From Altererythrobacter sp. (GTDB lineage Bacteria > Pseudomonadota > Alphaproteobacteria > Sphingomonadales > Sphingomonadaceae), in assembly GCA_017308255.1 (NCBI GenBank), contig JAFKFN010000018.1, positions 1-64,000 on the forward strand: a stretch of 64,000 nucleotides of DNA, written 5' to 3'. Position 1 is the stretch's first letter. Each line of letters begins with the position of its first letter. Under the pieces are notes generated by a model. It had not been told where the DNA came from and did not search any database. It saw only the letters and a list, made by a program, of their open reading frames with translations. A program made the position numbers and the translations under genes. This document shows positions 31,476-40,103 of this stretch, piece by piece.

Positions 31476-31841
31476 ATGCCGCTGTACGAGCATGTATTCC
31501 TGGCGCGCCAGGACTTGAGCCAGGCTCAGGTCGATGCGCTCGCCGCCGCCGCCACCGAGATTGTCGAACAGAACGGCGGCAAGGTCTCCAAGACGGAGAC
31601 CTGGGGCCTCAAGAACCTGGCCTACAAGATCGACCGCAACCGCAAGGCGCATTTCGTCCTGCTCAACCTCGAAGGCCCGGGCGCCATGGTCGCCGAGCTG
31701 GAGCGGCAGAACCGCATCAACGAAGACGTGATCCGCTGGCTCACCATCAATGTGGAAGAGCATGAGACCGGCCCTTCGGTGCAGATGCGCAAGAACGAAC
31801 GCGACCGCAAGCGTCGCGCCGAACGTGAGGAGCGCGACTGA
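31476..31841 (+). CDS. rpsF: 30S ribosomal protein bS6
   Basis: 121 residues starting [15 protein letters not shown], with [27 protein letters not shown] typical of bS6, and a charged tail. Ribosome site GAAAGGAA before ATG 31476. First gene of rpsF-rpsR-rplI; its TGA shares a base with the rpsR ATG (TGATG). Confidence 0.97.
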   Translation: MPLYEHVFLARQDLSQAQVDALAAAATEIVEQNGGKVSKTETWGLKNLAYKIDRNRKAHFVLLNLEGPGAMVAELERQNRINEDVIRWLTINVEEHETGPSVQMRKNERDRKRRAEREERD

Positions 31842-32065
31842 TGGCCCGCCCGTTTTTCCGCCGCCGCAAGTCCTGCCCGTTTTCGGCCAAGGACGCGCCC
31901 GTGATCGATTACAAGGACGTGCGCCTGCTGCAGGGCTTCATGTCCGAACGCGGCAAGATCGTGCCCAGCCGCATCACCGCCGTTTCCGCCAAGAAGCAGC
32001 GTGAGCTGGCCAAGGCGATCAAGCGCGCCCGCCACCTGGGCCTGCTGCCCTACATCGTGAAGTAA
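31841..32065 (+). CDS. rpsR: 30S ribosomal protein bS18
   Basis: 74 residues. [26 protein letters not shown] then the RNA-binding core [36 protein letters not shown]. Translation is coupled to rpsF through the TGATG overlap; bS6 and bS18 bind 16S rRNA as a pair. Confidence 0.97.
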   Translation: MARPFFRRRKSCPFSAKDAPVIDYKDVRLLQGFMSERGKIVPSRITAVSAKKQRELAKAIKRARHLGLLPYIVK

Positions 32066-32078
32066 GGGAGCGCTCGTC

Positions 32079-32693
32079 ATGGAAATCATCCTGCTCGAAC
32101 GCATCGAGAAGCTCGGCACGATCGGTGACGTCGTCACCGTGAAGGACGGCTATGCCCGCAACTTCCTGCTGCCGAACAAGAAGGCGCTGCGCGCCAACGA
32201 TGCCAACCGCCAGGTCTTCGAAGCCAATCGCGAGCGGCTTGAAGCCGAAAACGCCGCCCGCCGCGATGAAGCGGCCAAGGCCGGCACGCATGTGGACGGC
32301 ACCGAGCTGGTGCTGATCCGCGCCTCGTCGAACTCCGGCCAGCTCTATGGCTCGGTCAACGTCCGCGACATCGCCGACGGCCTCAAGGCCAAGGGCTTCG
32401 ACATCAACAAGTCGCAGATCGTGCTCGAACGCCCGATCAAGACGATCGGCCTGTTCGACGTGCGCGTGGCGCTGCATCCGGAAGTCCAGGTCACGGTGAA
32501 GGCGAACGTCGCCCGCTCCGACGACGAGGCCGAGCTTCAGCGCCAGGGCGTCGACGTGATCGGCCAGATCGCCGAGGAAGAGCGCGGCGATAGCGAAGGC
32601 TTCACCGAAGCGCTGGAAGCCGGCGCCGAAGTGGGCGAGCTGCCCCCGGCGGAAGAAGCGCCGGCCGAAGGCGACGAGAACGCCGAGGGCTGA
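32079..32693 (+). CDS. rplI: 50S ribosomal protein bL9 with acidic C-terminal extension
   Basis: 204 residues. The normal bL9 (about 148 residues) is complete: N-domain MEIILLERIEKLGTIGDVVTVKDGYARNFLLP, long central helix and C-domain (LYGSVNVRDIADGL ... VRVALHPEVQVTVKANV). A further 45 or so residues, rich in Glu and Ala ([18 protein letters not shown] at the end), follow. Last gene of the operon, followed by a clear terminator. Confidence 0.96.
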   Translation: MEIILLERIEKLGTIGDVVTVKDGYARNFLLPNKKALRANDANRQVFEANRERLEAENAARRDEAAKAGTHVDGTELVLIRASSNSGQLYGSVNVRDIADGLKAKGFDINKSQIVLERPIKTIGLFDVRVALHPEVQVTVKANVARSDDEAELQRQGVDVIGQIAEEERGDSEGFTEALEAGAEVGELPPAEEAPAEGDENAEG

Positions 32694-32718
32694 TCCCCCG
32701 CTTCCCGATCCAGGAACC

Positions 32719-32760
32719 GAAAGGGCGCGCTCCGCAAGGACCGCGCCCTTTCTCTTTCCC
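32719..32760 (+). terminator. Rho-independent terminator of rpsF-rpsR-rplI
   Basis: Stem GAAAGGGCGCG / CGCGCCCTTTC with a 12-base loop, followed by TCTTTCCC. It ends 22 bases before the next gene. Confidence 0.9.
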
Positions 32761-32782
32761 CCGGACATGCTAGCCCGTGCGG

Positions 32783-34219
32783 ATGGATTCCCGCCGCGTC
32801 ATCGCCGAGCTTGCCGCCCTCTACGATGCCGCCGTGGAGCGGCTGCGCTCCGATATCGCCGAATATGTCCGCTCCGGCGTGCTTCCCCCGCCGGAACGCC
32901 GCCGCGACGGCAGCTATTGCTATCCCGAGCTGCGCGTGAACTTCGCCGGGGGCGGTGCGGCCACCGATCGTTCGCGGGCGTTCGGGCGGCTGCATCAGCC
33001 GGGCATCTACGCCACGACCGTCACCCAGCCGGACCTGTTCGCCGGCTATCTGGCCGAACAGCTCGACCTGCTGCTGGGCGATTACGACGTCTCTATCGAA
33101 TGCCGGCCTTCCAGGCAGGAAATCCCCTTCCCCTACGTCCTCGACGGCCATCATGGCGAGGGGCTGGCGGATGTCCGGCCGACGGAGCTGGCTCGCCATT
33201 TCCCGACCACGGAGCTGGCGCTGATCGGCGACGAGCTGGCCGACTGCGTCGATTTCGGCAAAGCGGGTCAGCCGATGCCGCTGTCATTGTTCGATGGGTT
33301 GCGGACGGATTTCTCGCTCGCCCGCCTGGCTCACTATACCGGCACCGCGCCGGCGCATTTCCAGCGCTTCGTGCTGCTCACCAATTACCATCGCTATATC
33401 GACGAGTTCGTGGACTGGGCCGGGGAGCAGGTCGGCCAGGGGTTCTACACCGGTGTTGCGGGCGCCGGCGGCCTTATGCTCGACCGGCGCACGGCCCAGG
33501 CCCATGCGCAGCTCAACGAAACCACCTGGCGGCGCCACCAGATGCCGGCTTATCACCTGATGGCGCCCGATCGGATGGGGATCACGCTGGTCAACATCGG
33601 CGTCGGCCCCTCCAACGCCAAGACGATCACCGATCACCTCGCCGTGCTGCGGCCCGAAGCATGGCTGATGATCGGCCATTGCGGCGGCCTGCGGCCCACG
33701 CAGAAGATCGGCGATTTCGTCCTCGCCCACGCCTATCTGCGCGACGACCATGTGCTCGACAGCGTGCTGCCGCCCGAGATACCGCTTCCGGCGATCGCCG
33801 AAGTCCAGCAGGCGCTGGCCGGCGCGGCGGAGGAAGTCAGCGGCTCGCAAGGCGCGGATCTCAAGCAGCGCATGCGAACCGGCACCGTGGTGACCACAGA
33901 CGATCGCAACTGGGAGCTGCGCTATACCCGCACGGCGCTGCGCCTTTCGCAAAGCCGTGCCGTGGCCATCGAGATGGAAAGCGCCACTGTCGCCGCCCAG
34001 GGCTATCGCTTCCGCGTCCCCTACGGCACCTTGCTGTGCGTGTCCGACAAGCCGCTCCACGGCGAGATCAAGCTGCCAGGCCAGGCCAACGTGTTCTACG
34101 AAGAAGCGATCGCGGGCCACCTGCGGATCGGCATTCGCGCCTGCGAACGCCTGCGCGCCGAAGGCCCGCGCCTGCACAGCCGCAAGCTGCGCGCGTTCAG
34201 CGAGCCGCCGTTCCGCTGA
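32783..34219 (+). CDS. amn: AMP nucleosidase
   Basis: 478 residues (ATG 32783; a GTG two codons earlier is possible). Hydrolyses AMP to adenine and ribose-5-phosphate. The N-terminal AMP-specific domain is followed by a purine nucleoside phosphorylase-like domain with VNIGVGPSNAKTITDHLAVLRPEAWLMIGHCGGLR and AIEMESATVAAQGYRFRVPYGTLLCVSDKPLHGEIKLPG, diagnostic for Amn. Length matches the enterobacterial enzyme. Its TGA directly abuts the TAA of the convergent hydrolase with no space between. Confidence 0.94.
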   Translation: MDSRRVIAELAALYDAAVERLRSDIAEYVRSGVLPPPERRRDGSYCYPELRVNFAGGGAATDRSRAFGRLHQPGIYATTVTQPDLFAGYLAEQLDLLLGDYDVSIECRPSRQEIPFPYVLDGHHGEGLADVRPTELARHFPTTELALIGDELADCVDFGKAGQPMPLSLFDGLRTDFSLARLAHYTGTAPAHFQRFVLLTNYHRYIDEFVDWAGEQVGQGFYTGVAGAGGLMLDRRTAQAHAQLNETTWRRHQMPAYHLMAPDRMGITLVNIGVGPSNAKTITDHLAVLRPEAWLMIGHCGGLRPTQKIGDFVLAHAYLRDDHVLDSVLPPEIPLPAIAEVQQALAGAAEEVSGSQGADLKQRMRTGTVVTTDDRNWELRYTRTALRLSQSRAVAIEMESATVAAQGYRFRVPYGTLLCVSDKPLHGEIKLPGQANVFYEEAIAGHLRIGIRACERLRAEGPRLHSRKLRAFSEPPFR

Positions 34220-34975
34220 TTACATGGAAAGGAAGCGCACGATCGCCTCCCCCAGCGCGGGCTCGGTCACCGAACTCATGTGGCTGCCCGGAACGGTCTC
34301 GTAGCGGGCATCGGGCAGGGCCCGGGCCAGCGCTTCGGGCGAACCGTTGTCACGGTCCTGCTCGCCGCACAGGACCAGGGTCGGCGTCGTGATTCCCGCC
34401 AGGCCGTCCAGCGGCGGGTCATCCACGCCCCGCGTCAGCAGCAGGTGCGCGGCCACGCGGTCGATCTTCATCGTCTTCATGAACTGCACCGTGAAATAGG
34501 CCGGATCGCCCATGCGGATGGCATCGAAACGATCGATCGCATCGACGAAGAAGGCGGCGCGCGCATCCCAGTTGGACAAGCTTTCCAGCCCTACCCCGCC
34601 GAGCACCAGGCGCCGCGGCCGCAAGCCGGCGATCACCCCGCTCGCCGCCGTGCGCGCGCCGAGGGAAAAGCCGGCGAGATCGAAGGCCGCCGGCGCACAG
34701 GCCCGCACCACCGCGTCCAGATCACGCACCAGGACATCCGGCGGATAGGCGGCGGGATCGTGCGGCGCGGCGCTTTCGCCATGGGCGCGCAAGTCCGGCA
34801 TGATCGCCTCGAAACCGGCCTCGGCCAGCTTCGCCGCGTGGCCGAAGCGAATCCAGTTCATCTCCGCGCTGGAAAACAGGCCGTGCAGCAAGACGACCGG
34901 CCGCCCTTTGCCGAGTCGGTGAACGGCCAGCTCGGCGCCGTCGAAGGAAGCGATTCGCTCGATCCGCACGGTCAC
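34220..34975 (-). CDS. alpha/beta-fold hydrolase
   Basis: 251 residues from GTG 34975, which overlaps the upstream GFA gene stop as GTGA. Oxyanion loop LLHGLFSSAEMNW, nucleophile elbow LAGFSLGART, acid in TPTLVLCGEQDRDNG, and catalytic His in VPGSHMSSVTEPA. The apparent longer frame is an artefact of the GFA gene in another phase. Substrate unknown; small esters or lactones are plausible. Confidence 0.88.
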   Translation of the reverse strand: MTVRIERIASFDGAELAVHRLGKGRPVVLLHGLFSSAEMNWIRFGHAAKLAEAGFEAIMPDLRAHGESAAPHDPAAYPPDVLVRDLDAVVRACAPAAFDLAGFSLGARTAASGVIAGLRPRRLVLGGVGLESLSNWDARAAFFVDAIDRFDAIRMGDPAYFTVQFMKTMKIDRVAAHLLLTRGVDDPPLDGLAGITTPTLVLCGEQDRDNGSPEALARALPDARYETVPGSHMSSVTEPALGEAIVRFLSM

Positions 34976-35412
34976 TGCGGCACCTCCAGGCCGGCCGCCC
35001 GCCAGCGGCTGGTCACGCTGGGGGTCTCGTCGCTGCGCTGGCGAGGTAGCGCGGACGTATCGATCCACGCTTCGTGCAGGCTTTCCACGCCGGAGTGGGA
35101 CTGGGGAACGAAGCCATAGGGATCGTCGAAGCTGCCCAGCGTCAGGTCGATTCCCGTGCCGTCGTTGAACCGGAAGCCGAGCGGCGTCCCGCAAGCAGAG
35201 CAGAACGGCCCGCGCGCGATCGGCGAACTGGCGTACCAGTCGGGCTCGGCTTCCCAGTGCACCGCCTCGGCCGGCAGGTGGACGAAGCTGGCGGCGAATC
35301 CCCCCGTGGCCCGCTGGCACATCCGGCAATGGCACAGATAAGCCTCCGCAGAGTCGGCCGCCGCCCGATAACGCACCCGGCCGCATTGGCAGCCCCCGCT
35401 CATTTCCGCCAT
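34972..35412 (-). CDS. GFA-domain protein (glutathione-dependent formaldehyde-activating family)
   Basis: 146 residues from ATG 35412, which follows GGAAAGGTAAGAAA; an ATG at 35442 is less likely. Zinc-binding cysteines in the GFA pattern: GGCQCGRVRY, LCHCRMCQRATG and PFCSACGTPLGFR. Formaldehyde activity is not implied; most members are uncharacterised zinc proteins. Coupled to the downstream hydrolase. Confidence 0.88.
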   Translation of the reverse strand: MAEMSGGCQCGRVRYRAAADSAEAYLCHCRMCQRATGGFAASFVHLPAEAVHWEAEPDWYASSPIARGPFCSACGTPLGFRFNDGTGIDLTLGSFDDPYGFVPQSHSGVESLHEAWIDTSALPRQRSDETPSVTSRWRAAGLEVPQ

Positions 35413-35510
35413 TTTCTTACCTTTCCGGAAAAAAATCGACATTACGTTGTTACAAGCAACCAGTTCGCCTATCTGCCCCCTCCACTCACGGAATAAGGCA
35501 ACAAATCCTT

Positions 35511-36605
35511 ATGGCGGAAGCCGATCCGCAACTCTCCGAAGGCGAAGCGCAAGCCGAAGGCGAAGCGCCGGCCCTGGAAGACGCCACGCAAGGCCCGAAA
35601 AAGCGCCGCTGGGGGCGCCTGGCGCTCATGCTCGCCCTTCCCCTGGTGCTCCTCGTTGGCGGCCTGATCTATTGGCAGAGCCTGCAAGGCAAGGTTTCGA
35701 CCGACAACGCCTATCTCAAACAGGACATGGTCGGCGTCAGCGCCGAAGTCGTCGGCAAGATCGTCGAGGTTTCGGTGCATGAAGGCGACCGGGTCAAGGC
35801 TGGGGACCTGCTGTTCCGCATCGATCCCGAACCCTATCGCCTGCAGATCCAGGAAGCGAACGCTGCGATCGCCACGGCCCAGGCCAATGTCACCACCTTG
35901 TCGAACGCGCCGCAGCTGACGAACGTGGACATCGCCGCCGCACGTGAGGATATCGCCTTCGCCCAGGCCACGCTGGAACGGCAGGAAGCGCTGTGGAAGC
36001 GCGGCTTCACCACCAAGGCGGATTACGAGGCGGCGCAACACGCCGTGGCCCAGGCGCGCGCGGCGCTGCAGCAGGCGCAGGCGCAGCAGAAGGAAGCGCA
36101 GGCAAGGCTCGCCAATGGCCCGGCCGTGCCCGGCGTGAACCCGCAGATCGCCGCCGCCGAGGCCCGGCGTGCCGAGGCAGAGCTGGCCCTGCGGCGCACA
36201 GACGTGCGCGCGCCCATCGCCGGCCGGGTGGCCCAGGCGGACCGGCTCCAGCTTGGCCAGCAGGCCGTCACCAGCCTGCCGATGCTGACCATCGTCGCCG
36301 ACACCAGTTCCTATGTCGAAGCCAATTTCAAGGAAACCGACCTTGACGAGATGCGCGCCGGGCAATCGGCCGAAGTCCGCTTCGATGCCTATCCCGGCCT
36401 CGCGCTGAAAGGCCATGTGGCTTCGATCGGGGCGGGCACCGGATCGGAATTCTCCGTGCTCCCAGCGCAGAACGCCACCGGCAACTGGGTCAAGGTCACC
36501 CAGCGGGTGCCGGTGCGGGTGGCCATCGATGAGGCAAGCCCGCGCCCCCTGATCGCCGGCCTTTCGGCCGACGTCACCGTCTTCATCGACGGGCGGAAAC
36601 GCTAG
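35511..36605 (+). CDS. emrA: HlyD/EmrA-family membrane fusion protein
   Basis: 364 residues: cytoplasmic N-terminus, one membrane helix (LALMLALPLVLLVGGLIYW), lipoyl-type half motifs (VEVSVHEGDRVKAGDLLFRIDPEPY and DVRAPIAGRVAQADRLQLGQQ) flanking a long coiled coil, and a beta-barrel region (YVEANFKETDLDEMRAGQSAEV). This is the periplasmic adaptor of a tripartite drug pump with the inner-membrane partner encoded three bases downstream. Confidence 0.93.
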   Translation: MAEADPQLSEGEAQAEGEAPALEDATQGPKKRRWGRLALMLALPLVLLVGGLIYWQSLQGKVSTDNAYLKQDMVGVSAEVVGKIVEVSVHEGDRVKAGDLLFRIDPEPYRLQIQEANAAIATAQANVTTLSNAPQLTNVDIAAAREDIAFAQATLERQEALWKRGFTTKADYEAAQHAVAQARAALQQAQAQQKEAQARLANGPAVPGVNPQIAAAEARRAEAELALRRTDVRAPIAGRVAQADRLQLGQQAVTSLPMLTIVADTSSYVEANFKETDLDEMRAGQSAEVRFDAYPGLALKGHVASIGAGTGSEFSVLPAQNATGNWVKVTQRVPVRVAIDEASPRPLIAGLSADVTVFIDGRKR

Positions 36606-36608
36606 GCC

Positions 36609-38198
36609 ATGGCAACGGCGGCCGCCTCTGGCCGTGGCCGGAAGCCGCGCGCGGCGGACGCGCCGCTGGAGGATATCGCCCAACTTCCGGTCGAGAATCA
36701 TTTCCTGCTCATCGTCGGGGTGATGGCCGCGACGCTGTTGCAAGTGCTCGACATCACGATCGCCAACGTGGCGATCCCGCACATGCAATCCGCGCTGGGC
36801 GCCACCCCCGATACGATCAGCTGGGTGCTGACCAGCTATATTATCGCCTCCGCCGTCGCCATGCCGATCACCGGCTGGCTTTCCGACCGGATCGGATCGC
36901 GCCGGCTGTTCATCTTTTCGGTGATCGGGTTCGTGATCGCCTCGATGATGTGCGGCATGGCGCAGAACCTGGAAGAGATGGTGCTCTTCCGCGCCTTGCA
37001 GGGCGTGGCCGGGGCTTTCATCGCCCCGCTCAGCCAGGCGGCCCTGCTCGACACGTCGAAGCCCAGCCAGCAGGCCTCGATCATCGCGCTGTGGGGCATG
37101 GGGGTGATGATCGGCCCCATTGCCGGCCCGGTGCTGGGCGGCTGGATCACCGAGAATTGGACCTGGCGCTGGGTGTTCTACGTCAATGTCCCGGTGGGCC
37201 TGCTGTGCGTGGCCATCCTCCTTGCCGAGCTGCCTTCGCGCGAAGTGGTGAAGCGCCGGTTCGACTTGTTCGGCTTCGCCATGATCGCGGTGTGCCTTTC
37301 CAGCCTGCAACTGCTGCTCGACCGCGGCACGCAGCTCGACTGGTTCGCCTCGACGGAGACCTGGATCTACGCCTTCCTGATCCTTTCGAGCGCCTGGGTG
37401 GCGGTGATCCACTTCGTCTCCGCGCCTGATCCGCTGTTCGACCGGCACTTGTTCACCAACGTCAATTTCGTGATCGCGCTGGTGTTCATGGTGGTCATCG
37501 GCGTGGTCATGTTCGCCACCATGGCGCTGTTGCCGCCGATGCTGCAGGGCCTGTTCAACTATGACGTGGTCGATACCGGCCTGGTGCTGATGCCGCGCGG
37601 CATTGGCGTGCTCGTCTCGATGCAGCTTTCCGGCCTGTTGATGCGCAAGGGCGGCGATGCGCGCTGGATGGTGGCTCTCGGCTTCCTGATCGGCGCCTGG
37701 TCGCTGCACATGATGGCCGGCTGGTCGCTGGAGGTCGATCGCTATCACGTGATCGTTTCCGGGCTGATCCAGGGCTTGGGCATCGGGCTGGTGTTCATCC
37801 CCTTGCAGACCACGGCTTTCGCCACCCTGCCCCCGCACCTGCGCACCGATGGGTCCAGCCTGCTCAACCTCACTCGCTCGGTCGGCTCCTCGATCGGCAT
37901 CTCGGTGATGATGACGCTGCTTTCGCGCAATACGCAGACCAGCCACAGCGATCTGGCCGGCCACATCACGCCCGCGATCACCGCGATGCTCGACCTCTCA
38001 TCGCTCCAGCGCTTGCAGCAATACGGCGAGGCCGGCCTGCAGGTGATCGATGGCCTGGTTACCCAACAGGCCGCGATGATCGCCTATATCGACGATTTCT
38101 ACCTGATGATGTGGCTCAGCCTGGCGTCGGTGCCGCTGGTGCTGATCATGCGCCGCAGCCGGGCCCCGACAGGCGCCGTGGAGCCGCCGGCGCATTAG
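36609..38198 (+). CDS. emrB: DHA2-family MFS drug transporter (EmrB-like)
   Basis: 529 residues with 14 predicted membrane helices. Motif C-like and family signatures: LQVLDITIANVAIPHMQSALGATPDTISWVLTSY, GWLSDRIGSRRLF (motif A), FRALQGVAGAFIAPLSQA and GPVLGGWITENWTWRWVFYVNVPVG. Works with the EmrA-like protein just upstream to export hydrophobic compounds using the proton gradient. No TetR or MarR regulator is adjacent. Confidence 0.95.
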   Translation: MATAAASGRGRKPRAADAPLEDIAQLPVENHFLLIVGVMAATLLQVLDITIANVAIPHMQSALGATPDTISWVLTSYIIASAVAMPITGWLSDRIGSRRLFIFSVIGFVIASMMCGMAQNLEEMVLFRALQGVAGAFIAPLSQAALLDTSKPSQQASIIALWGMGVMIGPIAGPVLGGWITENWTWRWVFYVNVPVGLLCVAILLAELPSREVVKRRFDLFGFAMIAVCLSSLQLLLDRGTQLDWFASTETWIYAFLILSSAWVAVIHFVSAPDPLFDRHLFTNVNFVIALVFMVVIGVVMFATMALLPPMLQGLFNYDVVDTGLVLMPRGIGVLVSMQLSGLLMRKGGDARWMVALGFLIGAWSLHMMAGWSLEVDRYHVIVSGLIQGLGIGLVFIPLQTTAFATLPPHLRTDGSSLLNLTRSVGSSIGISVMMTLLSRNTQTSHSDLAGHITPAITAMLDLSSLQRLQQYGEAGLQVIDGLVTQQAAMIAYIDDFYLMMWLSLASVPLVLIMRRSRAPTGAVEPPAH

Positions 38199-38207
38199 CG
38201 CCGCCTG

Positions 38208-38969
38208 TCAGCGGGCCGGCTTCAACGCCCACCGAAACGCGCGGTCCAGTTCCCTCTCGGCCCCCACCGCATAAGGGCGGCCATGGGCCATCGTCACCCG
38301 CTGGGGCCGCCAATCCAGCACCTGCCGGATCCGCCGGGCGACCTCTTGCCGGTTGCCCCTGAAGGTCATGCGCAAGTCGATCGGCGTGGAACCGTCGGCG
38401 CCCCCCATCTCGATAAGCCAGCGCAGCAGGCGGTTGCGCATGCGAGCCGGCTCGAAATTCTCGATCAGATCGGTCACGATCAGAAGGCGCGCCGCGCGAA
38501 CGTGGAACACCGCCTCGTCCACCACGCTGCCGGCGATCAGCAGCCAGTCTATCTCGTCCGCCCAGGGCGGCGGCGCGGCGGCGTCATCCAGCACGCTGTC
38601 GATACGAAACGGGCGCTTCGCCTTGGTTTGAAGATCACCGACCGCGAAGCTCGATGCGGCCGGATAGCGCTCCAGCCAATCGGCCATGTACCAGTAATGG
38701 AGGGTGTTCGGCGCGATCAGGTAGCGTACCGGGCCCAGCGCATCGATGGCGCGGAACAGCATGTCGTCCGGCGAAATGGGCGAATGAATCCACAAGTCCC
38801 CCGAAGCCAGGCGCACGACCACCATTCGCGTGGGAAACGGCACGTGAAACGGGCCGTAATCCATGCGGATTTCCGGCCCGTCCACGATCCAGGTTTCAGT
38901 GCCGAACGGCTTCGGCACGTTCAGCGGCTCATAGGGCACCATCGCGTCCGCGTGGGTGCCCCGCGCCAT
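38208..38969 (-). CDS. DUF4336 domain protein
   Basis: 253 residues. WIVDGPEIRMDYGPFHVPFPTRMVVVRLASGDLWIHSPI and IAPNTLHYWYMADWLERYP are typical of DUF4336, a metallo-beta-lactamase-like fold in which the canonical metal motif is degenerate. Starts four bases after the asd stop with AAGGGG as ribosome site, so it belongs to the asd transcript. Function unknown. Confidence 0.85.
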   Translation of the reverse strand: MARGTHADAMVPYEPLNVPKPFGTETWIVDGPEIRMDYGPFHVPFPTRMVVVRLASGDLWIHSPISPDDMLFRAIDALGPVRYLIAPNTLHYWYMADWLERYPAASSFAVGDLQTKAKRPFRIDSVLDDAAAPPPWADEIDWLLIAGSVVDEAVFHVRAARLLIVTDLIENFEPARMRNRLLRWLIEMGGADGSTPIDLRMTFRGNRQEVARRIRQVLDWRPQRVTMAHGRPYAVGAERELDRAFRWALKPAR

Positions 38970-38973
38970 GGGA

Positions 38974-40005
38974 TCACCCCTTCTTCAGGTGGCGCCGGCC
39001 CAGCAGCTCCGCAATCTGCACCGCGTTGAGCGCGGCGCCCTTGCGCAGGTTGTCGCTGACGCACCAGAGGGTGAGGCCGTTCTCCACCGTGGGGTCTTCA
39101 CGCACGCGGCTGACGTAAGTCGCCCCGTCGCCCGCGGTTTCGACCGGGGTGGCGTATCCCGCGTCCTCACGCTTGTCGACGAGCATGATCCCCGGCGCCT
39201 CGCGCAGAATTTCCTGGGCCTGTTCGGCCGAAAGCTCGCGCTCGAACTCGATGTTGACCGCCTCGGAATGGCCGACGAACACCGGCACGCGCACGCAGGT
39301 GGCGTTCAGCTTGATCTTGGGGTCGAGGATCTTCTTGGTCTCGACCACCATCTTCCACTCTTCCTTGGTGGACCCGTCGTCAAGGAACACGTCGATGTGC
39401 GGGATCACGTTGAAGGCGATCTGCTTGGTGAACTTCTTGTGCTCCACCGGATCGCCGACGAAGATCGCCCGGCTCTGCTCGAACAACTCGTCCATCCCCG
39501 CCTTCCCGGCGCCCGAAACGGACTGATAGGTGCTCACCACCACGCGCTTGATGCCCGCCGCGTCGTGCAGCGGCTTCAACGCCACGACGAGCTGCGCGGT
39601 GGAGCAGTTCGGGTTGGCGATGATGTTGCGCTTCGAATAATCGTCGATCGCATCCGGGTTAACCTCGGGCACGATCAGCGGAATGTCGGGATCCATGCGA
39701 TAGAGCGAGGAATTGTCGATCACCACGCAGCCGGCGGCGGCCGCCTTGGGCGCATATTCCTTCGCCGGGCCGGAACCGGCGGCGAACAGGGCGATGTCCC
39801 AGCCGGTGAAATCGAAATGCTCGATATTCTTGCACTTGAGCATCTTGCCGGTGTCGCCGAGTTCGATCTCGGTGCCGGTCGAGCGGGGGCTGGCGACGGC
39901 GGCCACCTCGTCCATCGGAAACTCGCGCTCGGCCAGGATGGCGAGGATCTCGCGCCCGACATTCCCCGTCGCTCCGACAACCGCTACCCGGTAACCCACC
40001 GTCAT
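38974..40005 (-). CDS. asd: aspartate-semialdehyde dehydrogenase
   Basis: 343 residues from ATG 40005 (GGAGA just upstream). Makes aspartate semialdehyde for lysine, threonine, methionine and diaminopimelate. NADP motif VVGATGNVGREIL, active-site C134 in NPNCSTAQ, and substrate-binding region STYQSVSGAGKAGMDEL. The frame extends upstream to 40158 but lacks homology there. Confidence 0.96.
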   Translation of the reverse strand: MTVGYRVAVVGATGNVGREILAILAEREFPMDEVAAVASPRSTGTEIELGDTGKMLKCKNIEHFDFTGWDIALFAAGSGPAKEYAPKAAAAGCVVIDNSSLYRMDPDIPLIVPEVNPDAIDDYSKRNIIANPNCSTAQLVVALKPLHDAAGIKRVVVSTYQSVSGAGKAGMDELFEQSRAIFVGDPVEHKKFTKQIAFNVIPHIDVFLDDGSTKEEWKMVVETKKILDPKIKLNATCVRVPVFVGHSEAVNIEFERELSAEQAQEILREAPGIMLVDKREDAGYATPVETAGDGATYVSRVREDPTVENGLTLWCVSDNLRKGAALNAVQIAELLGRRHLKKG

Positions 40006-40103
40006 TCTCCATCCGCACGAAATTGGCGCCGCCTTAGCGCGCCGCGCGGCACTTGCAATGGCGGCTTTGCTTGGGGCGCCCAAGCCTGGGCTTGAGCGGC
40101 GGC

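Noticed and set aside
35440..35465. GTTGTTACAAGCAAC in the emrA upstream region as a repressor operator
   Set aside because: Arms are only four bases long and no regulator gene is adjacent; could be chance.
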